From: Massilia norwichensis
GTDB lineage: Bacteria > Pseudomonadota > Gammaproteobacteria > Burkholderiales > Burkholderiaceae_D
Length of the DNA: 64,000 nucleotides
Direction: 5' to 3'
NCBI RefSeq assembly: GCF_024753245.1
Contig: NZ_JANUGX010000026.1
Location: forward strand, 43,092 to 107,091
The translations under genes were made by a program, and so were the position numbers. Each line of letters begins with the position of its first letter. Positions within the stretch are counted from its first letter, which is position 1. Positions 43,571 through 51,779 of this stretch are shown here, in pieces. The notes beneath the pieces are model-generated. The model was not told where the DNA came from. It made no database searches and saw only the letters and a program-made list of their open reading frames with translations.

Positions 43571-44212
43571 ATGAAATTCCTGTTCGACCTGTTCCCGGTC
43601 ATCCTCTTCTTCGCCGTCTTCAAGCTGGCCGACGGCAACCAGGAGGCCGCGCACGCCTTTGCCGTCCAATACATGGGCGGTCTGATCGCCGGCGGCAACG
43701 TCACCCCGGCCCAATCGCCGATCATGCTGGCCACCGCGGTCGGCATCGTTGCCACGGTGCTGCAGATCCTCTACCTGCTGGCCCGCGGCCGCAAGGTCGA
43801 CGGCATGCTGTGGCTGTCGCTGGGCGTGATCACCGTGACCGGCGGCGCCACCATCTATTTCCACGACGAGAACTTCATCAAATGGAAGCCGACCATCCTG
43901 TACTGGGCCTTCGCGCTGGCCTTGTTCGTGGCCCAGGTGCTGTTCCGCAATAACCTGGTACGCAAAGTCATGGAAGCCCAGATCAAGCTGCCGGAGGCGG
44001 TCTGGGCCAAGGTCGGCTATGCCTGGATGAGCTTCTTCGCCCTGGTCGGCGTGCTGAACCTGGTCATGGCCTTCATCGTGTTCAAGGGCAATACCGGCGC
44101 CTGGGTCAGCTTCAAGCTGTTCGGCGTCACCGGCATCTTCTTCGCCTTCATCGTGATCCAGACCCTGATGCTGTCCAAGCACATTCAGGAAACCGAGCAG
44201 GGGGACGCATGA
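43571..44212 (+). CDS. yciB: Inner membrane-spanning protein YciB (septation protein A)
   Basis: A 213-residue protein with five to six hydrophobic helices, starting MKFLFDLFPVILFFAVFKLA as in all YciB proteins. It carries WKPTILYWAFAL and the C-terminal FKLFGVTGIFFAF...QTLMLSKHI. YciB interacts with the cell division and elongation machinery and affects envelope integrity. A GCACAC repeat takes the place of its ribosome site. It overlaps bolA by four bases. Confidence 0.93.
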   Translation: MKFLFDLFPVILFFAVFKLADGNQEAAHAFAVQYMGGLIAGGNVTPAQSPIMLATAVGIVATVLQILYLLARGRKVDGMLWLSLGVITVTGGATIYFHDENFIKWKPTILYWAFALALFVAQVLFRNNLVRKVMEAQIKLPEAVWAKVGYAWMSFFALVGVLNLVMAFIVFKGNTGAWVSFKLFGVTGIFFAFIVIQTLMLSKHIQETEQGDA

Positions 44213-44484
44213 GCGCCGCACGCGTCGAACAAATCCGCACCCTGCTGCAGGGTGCATTGCGCCCGGTCCAGCTCGAGGTCAACGACGATTCCCACCTGCA
44301 CGTCGGCCATGCCGGCGCGGCCTCCGGCGGGGGGCATTACTCGCTGAAAATCGTTTCGGACCGCTTCGAAGGGCTGAGGCTCGTCATGCGTCATCGGCTG
44401 GTGTATGATGCCGTGCAAGGTATGATGCATACCGACATTCACGCTCTGGCGATCACCGCGATTGCACCATCGGAACTGTCGTAA
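44209..44484 (+). CDS. bolA: BolA-family protein
   Basis: A 91-residue BolA/IbaG-like protein with VNDDSHLHVGHAG (the metal-coordinating His) and the helix YDAVQGMMHTDIHALAITA-like end. BolA proteins pair with monothiol glutaredoxins to carry [2Fe-2S] clusters and respond to stress. Coupled to yciB by a four-base overlap. Confidence 0.93.
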   Translation: MSAARVEQIRTLLQGALRPVQLEVNDDSHLHVGHAGAASGGGHYSLKIVSDRFEGLRLVMRHRLVYDAVQGMMHTDIHALAITAIAPSELS

Positions 44485-44587
44485 GCCCGCAGCCTTCAGG
44501 AAGTCTTAAGTAATCTGTTCGAAAATCTGCTACGTATTACAAGAACTAATCCAATCTCGTCCAAGCAACCCCCTCACAGGAACCACC

Positions 44588-45379
44588 ATGACTTTTAAGC
44601 CAGCACGGCTGCTGTTAGCCCTGATCGCTATCGCCGCGTCTTTCGCAACTTCGTCCTCGTTCGCCCAGAACCTCGCCGTCGTCAACGGCAAGGCCATCCC
44701 GTCTTCGCGCGCCGACCAGATGGTCAAGGCCGTCGTCGCCCAGGGCCAGGCCACCGATTCGCCGCAGCTGCGCGAAGCGATCAAGAAAGACCTGATCGCG
44801 CGTGAAGTGATGATGCAGGAAGCGATCAAGCAGGGCTACGACAAGAATCCGGAAGTCAAGCAGGCGCTGGAGAACGCCCGCCAGACCATCGTGATCAACG
44901 CCCTGGCCAAGGACTACGTGACCAAGCACCCGGTCAGCGACGCCGAGATCAAGGCCGAGTACGACCGCTTCACCAAGCAGACCGGCGACAAGGAATACCA
45001 CGTGCGCCACATCCTGGTGGAAAACGAAGCCGACGCCAACGCCATCATCGCCAAGATCAAGGGCGGCGCCAAGTTCGAAGACCTGGCCAAGCAGTCGAAG
45101 GACACCGGCACCGCCAACAACGGCGGCGACCTGGATTGGGCTAGCCCGTCGTCCTTCCCGCCCGAGTTCGCAGCCGGCTTCACCGGCCTGCAAAAAGGCC
45201 AGGTGACCGAGAAGCCGGTCAAGACCCAGGTCGGCTACCACGTCATCAAGCTGGATGACGTCCGCCAGGCGAAACTGCCGTCGCTGGATGAGGTCAAACC
45301 GCAGATCGCCGACGCCCTGACCCAGCAGAAGCTGGCCTCCTACCAAGAGGAAATGGTCAAAAAGGCAAAGGTGCAGTAA
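44588..45379 (+). CDS. Periplasmic parvulin-type peptidyl-prolyl isomerase 1
   Basis: A 263-residue exported protein (signal peptide ending SSFAQ) with an N-terminal SurA/PrsA-like helical region and a parvulin domain (VRHILVENEADANAIIAKIK, GGAKFEDLAKQSKDTGTANN, then GYHVIKLDDVRQ). It aids folding of exported proteins. AGGA lies six bases before the ATG. Closely similar to the next gene, so a tandem duplication. Confidence 0.92.
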   Translation: MTFKPARLLLALIAIAASFATSSSFAQNLAVVNGKAIPSSRADQMVKAVVAQGQATDSPQLREAIKKDLIAREVMMQEAIKQGYDKNPEVKQALENARQTIVINALAKDYVTKHPVSDAEIKAEYDRFTKQTGDKEYHVRHILVENEADANAIIAKIKGGAKFEDLAKQSKDTGTANNGGDLDWASPSSFPPEFAAGFTGLQKGQVTEKPVKTQVGYHVIKLDDVRQAKLPSLDEVKPQIADALTQQKLASYQEEMVKKAKVQ

Positions 45380-45390
45380 GATGTTGCATC

Positions 45391-45417
45391 ACCGGCGGCC
45401 GCAGGTCCGCCGGTTTT
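45391..45417 (+). terminator. Intrinsic terminator between the two parvulin genes
   Basis: ACCGGCGG / CCGCCGGT stem with an eight-base loop followed by TTTT, 12 bases after the first parvulin stop. It implies the second copy has its own promoter or depends on read-through. Confidence 0.8.
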
Positions 45418-45457
45418 CGTCGCCCAGCGACTTTTGTGTTTAGATAGGATCGAATAA

Positions 45458-46237
45458 ATGATTGTGAAGCCAGCCCGCCTGTTGTTAGCCATGACCGCGA
45501 TGGTAGCCCTGCCGTCGTTCGCACAAAACGTCGCGACCGTGAATGGCAAGCCCATCCCTGCGGCGAAGGTCGACCAGGTCGTCAAGCAAGTCGTTGCCCA
45601 GGGCAAGGCCACCGATTCGCCGCAGCTGCGCGAGGCGATCAAGCGCGACCTCATCGGCCGCGAAGTCCTGATCCAGGAAGCCGACAAGCAAGGCATCGGC
45701 GGCCGCCCGGAAGTCAAGAACGCGATCGACAATGCCCGCCAGAGCATCATCATCAATGCGATGCTGGCTGACTACATCAAGAAGAACCCGGTCAAGGACG
45801 CGGACATCACCGCCGAGTACAACAAGTTCAAGACCCAGTTCGGCGACAAGGAATACCACGCTCGCCACATCCTGGTCGGTACCGAAGACGAAGCCAAGGC
45901 CATCATCGCCAAGCTGAAGGGCGGCGCCAAGTTCGAAGACCTGGCCAAGCAGTCGAAAGACCCGGGTTCGGCCGGCAACGGCGGCGATCTGGACTGGGCA
46001 AGCCCGGCTTCCTTCGTCCCCGAGTTCTCGAAAGCCATGACCTCGCTGGGCAAGGGCCAGATCACCGAAACCCCGGTGAAGACCCAGTACGGCTACCACG
46101 TCATCAAGCTGGAAGATACCCGTGCCGCCAAGATCCCGCCGCTGGAAGAAGTCAAGCAGCAGGTCGGCGAGCAACTGCAACAGCGTAAGCTGGCAGCCTT
46201 CCGCGAAGAGCTGATGAAGAAGGCCAAGATCCAGTAA
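45458..46237 (+). CDS. Periplasmic parvulin-type peptidyl-prolyl isomerase 2
   Basis: A 259-residue paralogue of the upstream gene with the same layout: signal peptide ending PSFAQ, then GKATDSPQLREAIKRDLIGR, ARHILVGTEDEAKAIIAKLK and GYHVIKLEDTRAAKIPP. Identity is high in the parvulin core and lower in the signal peptide, as expected after duplication. An AGGA site precedes the ATG. A terminator follows. Confidence 0.92.
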   Translation: MIVKPARLLLAMTAMVALPSFAQNVATVNGKPIPAAKVDQVVKQVVAQGKATDSPQLREAIKRDLIGREVLIQEADKQGIGGRPEVKNAIDNARQSIIINAMLADYIKKNPVKDADITAEYNKFKTQFGDKEYHARHILVGTEDEAKAIIAKLKGGAKFEDLAKQSKDPGSAGNGGDLDWASPASFVPEFSKAMTSLGKGQITETPVKTQYGYHVIKLEDTRAAKIPPLEEVKQQVGEQLQQRKLAAFREELMKKAKIQ

Positions 46238-46256
46238 TCGGATCTGGCTGTTGAAG

Positions 46257-46284
46257 AAAGCGCTCCAGTCGGAGCGCTTTTTTT
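46257..46284 (+). terminator. Intrinsic terminator after the second parvulin gene
   Basis: AAAGCGCTCC / GGAGCGCTTT stem with an AGTC loop and a run of T, 20 bases after the stop codon. Confidence 0.92.
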
Positions 46285-46321
46285 ATCAAGCTGTACATCC
46301 ACTTTCCGGCCAGCTTTCTCC

Positions 46322-48541
46322 ATGCCATCCCGCCGCGGCCGCACGCTGCCGCTCCGCCACCTGCTGGTCATGCTGACCGCGATCGGCCTGCTTCCGCTCG
46401 CCCTGCTGGGAATCTGGAGCATCCACGTCGCCAGCGAATACCGCCAGCGCGAGCAGGAGCGCGCCTTGCTGGACCAGGCGCGCGCGCTCTCCAGCGCGGT
46501 CGACGCCGAGCTCGACGCCTCGGTGGCGACGCTGTCGGGCATCGCGCGCAGCCCGGCACTGATGGCCGGCGACATCCGCGCTTTCTACGAGTTTGCCCGC
46601 CTCCAGGCTCGGGGCCAGCCCGAGTGGCTGGCGGTGTTCCTGGCCGACCAGGACGGCACCACCCTGTTCCGCACCAATGCCCCCTTCGGTGCCGAGCCGC
46701 CGCCTTCCGCCGATCCCGACAGCCTGCGCCAGGCGCTCAGCCTGCACCGCGCCGTGGTCGGCCGCATCGCCCGCGGCAAGGGCGGCCGCGCGGCGGTACC
46801 GGTCCGCATTCCCGTCACCGACAGCCACGGCCGCAATTACGTGCTGAGCGCCGTGCTCAAGCCCGACCGCATCCTGCGTGTGATCGAGCGCCAGCAGGCG
46901 CCTTCGGACTCGCTGATCGCCGTGATCGATGCCACCGGCCACATCGTCGCGCGCTCGAAGAACCAGGACCGCTTCGTCACCCAGCCCATCACGACGACCC
47001 TGCGCGGCCTGCTGGCGGCCGGCGGCCGCGAGGGCGCCGGGCCGACCCTGACCAAGGAAGGCGACGCCGTCACCACCGCCTACAGCAGCATGTCGCGCTA
47101 CGGCTGGACGGTGGTGGCGAACACCCCGACCGCCGCGCTGCGGGCCGGCTTCTTCGAAGGCATCGCCGTGTACGGCACCGGCATCGTGCTGTCGCTGGCG
47201 ATCTGCATCGCGCTGGCCTACTGGCTGTCGAACCGCATCGTGCGCGCCTTCAACGAACTGCGCCGCGCCGCCGCCGCGGTGGGCGCCGGCCGTCCCTTTG
47301 CCGTACCGCACTCGCGCATCCGCGAGCTCGGCCGCATGGGCCGCGCGCTCGAAGCCGCCGGACGCCAGCGCACGCGCCGCGAGCAGGAACGCGCCAAGCT
47401 GCTCGCCTCGCTGGAGGAAGCACTGGCGCGGGCCCATGAGGCCGGCCAGGCCAAGGACGAGTTCCTGGCGGTGCTGGGCCACGAACTGCGCAACCCGCTC
47501 AGCCCCATCGTCGCCTCCCTCGACCTGATGGACATGCGCGACGAACCGGGCGCGCGTCGCGAGCGCACCATCATGCGGCGCCAGGTCACCCACCTCAAGC
47601 GCCTGGTCGACGATTTGCTCGACGTCTCGCGCATCGCCTCCGGCAAGCTGCAGCTCGAATTGCGCCCGCTGAACCTGGCCGATACCGTACGCCATGCCCT
47701 CGCCGCCCTGCCCGGCGACGCCATCGCCCTGCAGGCCCCGGCCGCGGCCTGGATCGAAGGCGACGACAGCCGCCTGGTGCAGGTGCTGAACAATCTGCTG
47801 TCGAACGCGGCGCGCTTCGGCAGCACCGCCACCAGCGTGACCCTCAGCGTCGACGAAGCCGCCGGCCTGGCCCGCCTGAGCGTGCAGGACAATGGCATCG
47901 GCATGGATGCCGCCCTGCTGTCGCGCGTGTTCGAACCCTTTTACCAGGCGCCGCAGCAGCTGGCACGCCGCACCGGCGGTCTCGGCCTCGGCCTGGCCAT
48001 CGTGCGCAAGATCGTCGAACTGCACGGCGGCAGCGTCAGCGCCCACAGCGACGGCCCCGGCCGGGGCAGCCGCTTCGAGGTCACGCTGCCGCTCGCCGCC
48101 GTACGGTCGGCCCCTCCGGATGCCGCCGCAGCGCCGGCCCAGACACCGCGCCGCGTCCTGCTGGTCGACGACAACGAAGACGCCGCCGCCGGCACCGCCA
48201 GCCTGCTCGGGCTGATGGGCCACACGGTAACGACGGCCCACAACGCGGCCCAGGCCCTCGCCGCCGCGCGCACCCAGGCGCCGGAAGTCGCGATCCTCGA
48301 CATCGGCCTGCCGGACATGGACGGCTACGCCCTCGCCGTCCTGCTGCGCCGCCAGCACGGCGCCGCACTGCGCCTGGTGGCCCTGTCCGGCTATGGCCAG
48401 CAGGCTGACCTCGCGCGCGCCGCACAGGCCGGCTTCGACCTGCACCTGACCAAGCCGGCCAGCCTCGACGACCTGCAACGCGCGCTGGCCGCGCCTAGCC
48501 TGCCTGCGGCTGCGCAGCCGAGCCGCTCTCCAGCGCCTTGA
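46322..48541 (+). CDS. Membrane-bound hybrid sensor histidine kinase
   Basis: A 739-residue protein: first helix (about 17-36), periplasmic Cache-like sensor (to about 280), second helix (about 282-303), linker, HisKA with the phospho-His in AVLGHELRNPLSPIV (about H386), HATPase with NNLLSNAARFG and GLGLGLAIVRKIVELHGG, and a C-terminal receiver (RVLLVDDNEDAAAGTASLLG, acceptor Asp in AILDIGLPDMDG, Lys in LTKPASLDDL). It autophosphorylates and passes phosphate internally; the output partner is not adjacent. Its 3' end overlaps the convergent lpxD gene by 47 bases. Confidence 0.92.
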   Translation: MPSRRGRTLPLRHLLVMLTAIGLLPLALLGIWSIHVASEYRQREQERALLDQARALSSAVDAELDASVATLSGIARSPALMAGDIRAFYEFARLQARGQPEWLAVFLADQDGTTLFRTNAPFGAEPPPSADPDSLRQALSLHRAVVGRIARGKGGRAAVPVRIPVTDSHGRNYVLSAVLKPDRILRVIERQQAPSDSLIAVIDATGHIVARSKNQDRFVTQPITTTLRGLLAAGGREGAGPTLTKEGDAVTTAYSSMSRYGWTVVANTPTAALRAGFFEGIAVYGTGIVLSLAICIALAYWLSNRIVRAFNELRRAAAAVGAGRPFAVPHSRIRELGRMGRALEAAGRQRTRREQERAKLLASLEEALARAHEAGQAKDEFLAVLGHELRNPLSPIVASLDLMDMRDEPGARRERTIMRRQVTHLKRLVDDLLDVSRIASGKLQLELRPLNLADTVRHALAALPGDAIALQAPAAAWIEGDDSRLVQVLNNLLSNAARFGSTATSVTLSVDEAAGLARLSVQDNGIGMDAALLSRVFEPFYQAPQQLARRTGGLGLGLAIVRKIVELHGGSVSAHSDGPGRGSRFEVTLPLAAVRSAPPDAAAAPAQTPRRVLLVDDNEDAAAGTASLLGLMGHTVTTAHNAAQALAAARTQAPEVAILDIGLPDMDGYALAVLLRRQHGAALRLVALSGYGQQADLARAAQAGFDLHLTKPASLDDLQRALAAPSLPAAAQPSRSPAP

Positions 48542-49559
48542 GCGCCTTTTCCAGCGCCCGGATCTTCAGGCGCATGGCGCCAAGATTGCGCACCAGCGCC
48601 GCGCTGCGCTCCCACTCCGCGTTGGTCGCAATCGGATAAAAGCCGGTATAGCGCCCCGGTTCGGCAATCGAGTTCGCCACCAGGGTGCCGGCCGTGATGT
48701 GCACGTGGTCGGCGATCTCGATGTGCCCATTCACCATGGCCGCGCCGCCGAAGGTGCAGTGGCGGCCGATGATGGCGCTGCCGGCCACGCCCACGCAGCC
48801 GGCCATCGCCGTGTGGGCGCCGATATGGCAGTTGTGGCCGATCTGGATCTGGTTGTCGAGCTTGACCCCATCCTCGATGACGGTGTCGTCGAGGGCGCCG
48901 CGGTCGACCGTGGTGTTGGCGCCGATGTCGACGTCGTCGCCGATCACCACCCGCCCGATCTGCGGGATCTTGATGTAGACGCCCTTGTCCTCGGCAAAGC
49001 CGAAGCCGTCGCCGCCGATCACGGCGCCGGAATGGACGATGCCGCGCGCGCCGATCGTGCAGCGCGCGTGGAAGCTCACATTGGCAAAGAAATGGGTGTC
49101 CTTGCCGACCACCGCCTCGCGACCGACAAAGCAGCCGGCATCGATCACCGCACCGGCCTGGATCAGCGCGCCTTCCTCGATTGTCACCTGCGGACCGATG
49201 TGAACCGATGGGTCCACCCGCGCGCCGGGGTGCACGGCGGCGCTCGGGTGGATGCCGGGCGCAGGCTTCGACGCACCCAGCAAGAACTGCGCGGTGCGGG
49301 CGAAATAGGCGTAGGGATTGGCGGTGACGATGCGCGCGCCCGCGTAGCTGGCCGCGACTTCGGCATCGTCCTGCGGCGCCAGGATCAAGGCCGCGGCCCG
49401 GCTGCGCGCCGCCTTCGCACGCAGCCTGCTGTGGCCGAGGAAGCTGATGTCGGCCGGTCCGGCGCGTTCGAGCGGGGCGATCGCCGCGATCGCGATATCG
49501 GGATCGCCCTGCAATTGTCCGCCAAAGCGTTCGACCAGCTCGCCTAGCCGCGTTTCCAT
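48495..49559 (-). CDS. lpxD: UDP-3-O-acylglucosamine N-acyltransferase
   Basis: The 354-residue protein has the N-terminal LpxD uridine-binding domain (to about 100) and a left-handed beta-helix of hexapeptide repeats (VHIGPQVTIEEGALIQAGAV and onward). HxxGAVIGGDGFGFA contains the active-site region, and a C-terminal helix follows. LpxD adds the second 3-hydroxyacyl chain in lipid A synthesis in the cytoplasm. GGAGGA precedes the start. It is not beside bamA, skp, fabZ or lpxA as in the usual cluster, so it may be a second copy. Confidence 0.9.
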   Translation of the reverse strand: METRLGELVERFGGQLQGDPDIAIAAIAPLERAGPADISFLGHSRLRAKAARSRAAALILAPQDDAEVAASYAGARIVTANPYAYFARTAQFLLGASKPAPGIHPSAAVHPGARVDPSVHIGPQVTIEEGALIQAGAVIDAGCFVGREAVVGKDTHFFANVSFHARCTIGARGIVHSGAVIGGDGFGFAEDKGVYIKIPQIGRVVIGDDVDIGANTTVDRGALDDTVIEDGVKLDNQIQIGHNCHIGAHTAMAGCVGVAGSAIIGRHCTFGGAAMVNGHIEIADHVHITAGTLVANSIAEPGRYTGFYPIATNAEWERSAALVRNLGAMRLKIRALEKALKALESGSAAQPQAG

Positions 49560-49729
49560 GCCGTCGTCCTCCGCGCTTGCTCATGTCCGGTTTGGACACG
49601 GCCGGCGCGCGTACGGTTCGGCAGCGTTGCTTGCGGACGCTCAGTGGCACGGGCCAGAAAAGGCCGGATGGACGAAATATCGGCTTTTACGGCAGGGCCC
49701 CGGCCCGCCCAGGGACCGGGGCGCCTGTC

Positions 49730-51508
49730 TTACTTCATCGTATAGCTCTGCTGGGCAGTGTCGACGGCGAAATTACGCGCCGTATCCCAGTAGGTGAAGC
49801 TGTAGCGCACCACGTCGCCGATCTTCAGGCCGCCGGCAATATAGGTGTTGGTCGTGCCGTCCAGGCGCATGCGCACGTTCTGCTGTGCGCCGTTGTTGAC
49901 GGTGTAGTGCACGTCGGCCCAGCTGCCGGTGGTGGTATTGAACTGCAGGGTCGTGCTCGAGGTCTGGGTGACGGAGGTCGGACCGCTCTGCGACGGCGGC
50001 GGATTCGTGGTCGTGGTGCCGGAATCGTAGACGATGTCGTCGAGTGCGAACTGGAAGGTCGAGGCCGGCAGGCTGCCGTCGATGCTTGAGATCATGAAGA
50101 CATCCAGCAGGGATTGCAGCGCCACCTTGCTGCCGATCAGCGTCGAGACCGGGATACTGCCCTGGGCCCAGTCGCCGTTGCGCACCAGGCCGTAGGCCGT
50201 GGTGTTGGCCGGGAAGTTGACCCAGTTCTGGTTGGTGTAGGTGTCGCCGACGCCGATCTTGAAGGCGACGTTGGCCGGGATCTTGATGCGGAATTTCAGT
50301 GATCCGTTACGATAATTCGTCAGGTCGCGTGCCTGGCGCGCCTGCACGCCGCCGCCGAACCACTGATTCGGCGCGGTGTAGGCCCAGGCGATCACGTTGC
50401 TGCCTTCATACGGCGGCGTGTTGCCGGCGCCGCTGGAAGCGCCATTCCACAGGAAGATATCGGAACTGGTACCGGCGACCAGCTTGGCATTGGTCGCCGT
50501 GTTGTCGGTGAAGACGCCGAACTTGCCGGCGACCTCGGGCACGGTCTGGTTGCCCACCTTCACGCTGCCCTTGCCGTCGAGCTGGTAGACGCGCACATAG
50601 TCGACGTACATGGTGGCCGGCAGCGGCGCCGTCACCTGCGAGGCGTTCGCCGCATCGGTGAAGTTTCCGCCCACGGCCAGGTTCAGCAACATGTAAAACG
50701 GCGCCTGCAGCGCGGTCGAATTGACCGGCAGCGGCGCGTTGTACATGTCGCGCTCGACGCCGTTGTCGATGATGGTGAAGCGCATCTCGCTTTCGGTCCA
50801 GTACAGGCGGTACTTGACGAAGCGGTTGGCCAGCGAAGTCGGCGTCACGACATAGCTCTTGGTCTGCCAGGCGGTCGAGGCGGCACAGCTCTCGTTGCCC
50901 GGCACGCAGGCGGCCTGCTGCCAGGTGATCACGTTCGAGCCGACGAAGTTGTTCGGCGACGAAGCACCGGCCGTCTGCCAGCTCGCCGCCTTGTGGCCCT
51001 GCTCCATGATGTCGATCTCGCCATTGCGCGGCCAGGTCTGCGGGCTGGTGCCCAGCAGCCAGGCCGCCGGCCACAGACCGGTCTGGACGTTCGGTGCGGC
51101 CATGCGGATCTCGATCATCCCGTACTGGACCTGCACCTTGTTCTTGCTGTCGATTTTGCCGGATGTAAAAACATTGCTGCCGATGGTCTGGCGCAGGGCC
51201 TTGATCGCCAGCGCACGCGTGCCGGCCTCGAAGGGCACATCCACGATCGAGAGATTGTTCGGGCTGTAGTACTCCAGCTCGGCATTGCCGTAGCCGCACA
51301 GATTGATCTGGCAGCCGTTGCCGTCGCTGGCGGTCCAGGTCGCGGTGTTCAGTGTTGAGTCATTGAATTCCTCGGACCAGATCATCTGACCGATCTGCGG
51401 ACTGGTGACGCTGGCGCCGGCCTGGGCGCCGCACGCGAGCAGCAGGCCAGCCGTGATGGCATGGAAAGGTTTCCAGTTCGCGCTCCGTTTTTGTTTATCG
51501 TTATACAC
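49730..51508 (-). CDS. Secreted GH16 beta-glucanase with carbohydrate-binding modules
   Basis: A 592-residue exported enzyme starting at GTG 51508 (GAGGAG upstream); signal peptide ends near GAQAGA. The GH16 domain covers about residues 35-300 and has the catalytic NGEIDIMEQGHK (nucleophile and acid Glu about residues 163-168). Then comes a beta-sandwich module (about 320-490) and a C-terminal module with DVHYTVNNGAQQNVRM that resembles CBM56-type beta-1,3-glucan binding. I infer laminarin or related beta-1,3-glucan degradation outside the cell. Operator palindromes at 51462 and 51632 suggest LacI-type control. Confidence 0.85.
   Translation of the reverse strand: MYNDKQKRSANWKPFHAITAGLLLACGAQAGASVTSPQIGQMIWSEEFNDSTLNTATWTASDGNGCQINLCGYGNAELEYYSPNNLSIVDVPFEAGTRALAIKALRQTIGSNVFTSGKIDSKNKVQVQYGMIEIRMAAPNVQTGLWPAAWLLGTSPQTWPRNGEIDIMEQGHKAASWQTAGASSPNNFVGSNVITWQQAACVPGNESCAASTAWQTKSYVVTPTSLANRFVKYRLYWTESEMRFTIIDNGVERDMYNAPLPVNSTALQAPFYMLLNLAVGGNFTDAANASQVTAPLPATMYVDYVRVYQLDGKGSVKVGNQTVPEVAGKFGVFTDNTATNAKLVAGTSSDIFLWNGASSGAGNTPPYEGSNVIAWAYTAPNQWFGGGVQARQARDLTNYRNGSLKFRIKIPANVAFKIGVGDTYTNQNWVNFPANTTAYGLVRNGDWAQGSIPVSTLIGSKVALQSLLDVFMISSIDGSLPASTFQFALDDIVYDSGTTTTNPPPSQSGPTSVTQTSSTTLQFNTTTGSWADVHYTVNNGAQQNVRMRLDGTTNTYIAGGLKIGDVVRYSFTYWDTARNFAVDTAQQSYTMK
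51462..51475. promoter_or_regulatory. LacI-type operator-like palindrome in the GH16 signal-peptide region
   Basis: TGGAAA-GG-TTTCCA, inside the first codons of the GH16 gene. It matches the upstream palindrome at 51632 except at the centre. A LacI-family tetramer could loop between the two sites, which are 170 bases apart. Confidence 0.5.
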
Positions 51509-51631
51509 TTCGACTCCTCGTTTTCTCTGCTAAGAAAATGCGGACTGGCCGAGATGGCTGCCCGCGCCTCGCCAGCTTGGGGTGACTTGACCCTCGTGCT
51601 GGTCTCGAATGATTCGTGCGGAAGTTGGCGA

Positions 51632-51645
51632 TGGAAACGTTTCCA
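51632..51645. promoter_or_regulatory. LacI-type operator palindrome upstream of the GH16 gene
   Basis: TGGAAAC/GTTTCCA, a perfect 14-bp palindrome with central CG, the form bound by LacI-family regulators of sugar use. It lies about 124 bases before the GH16 start and 135 bases before the divergent gene at 51780, so either could be controlled. Confidence 0.75.
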
Positions 51646-51779
51646 GTGCAATGCAGAAAAATATATACCTGAGTTTGGTGGGCGTCAAATCTTATCGTGC
51701 GCAGGTGGATTGACGCAGATCAAGCTGCCGGAACACCTGCTTGCGATAGATTGTCTGGCGGCCTCAACAGGGAAACGAC

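Noticed and set aside
46286..48478. 730-aa open frame on the - strand
   Set aside because: Antisense to the hybrid histidine kinase.
49683..49729. Terminator for the GH16 gene in the GC-rich stretch at its 3' end
   Set aside because: A CCCCGG/CCGGGG stem can form but has no T-run on the correct side, so support is too weak.
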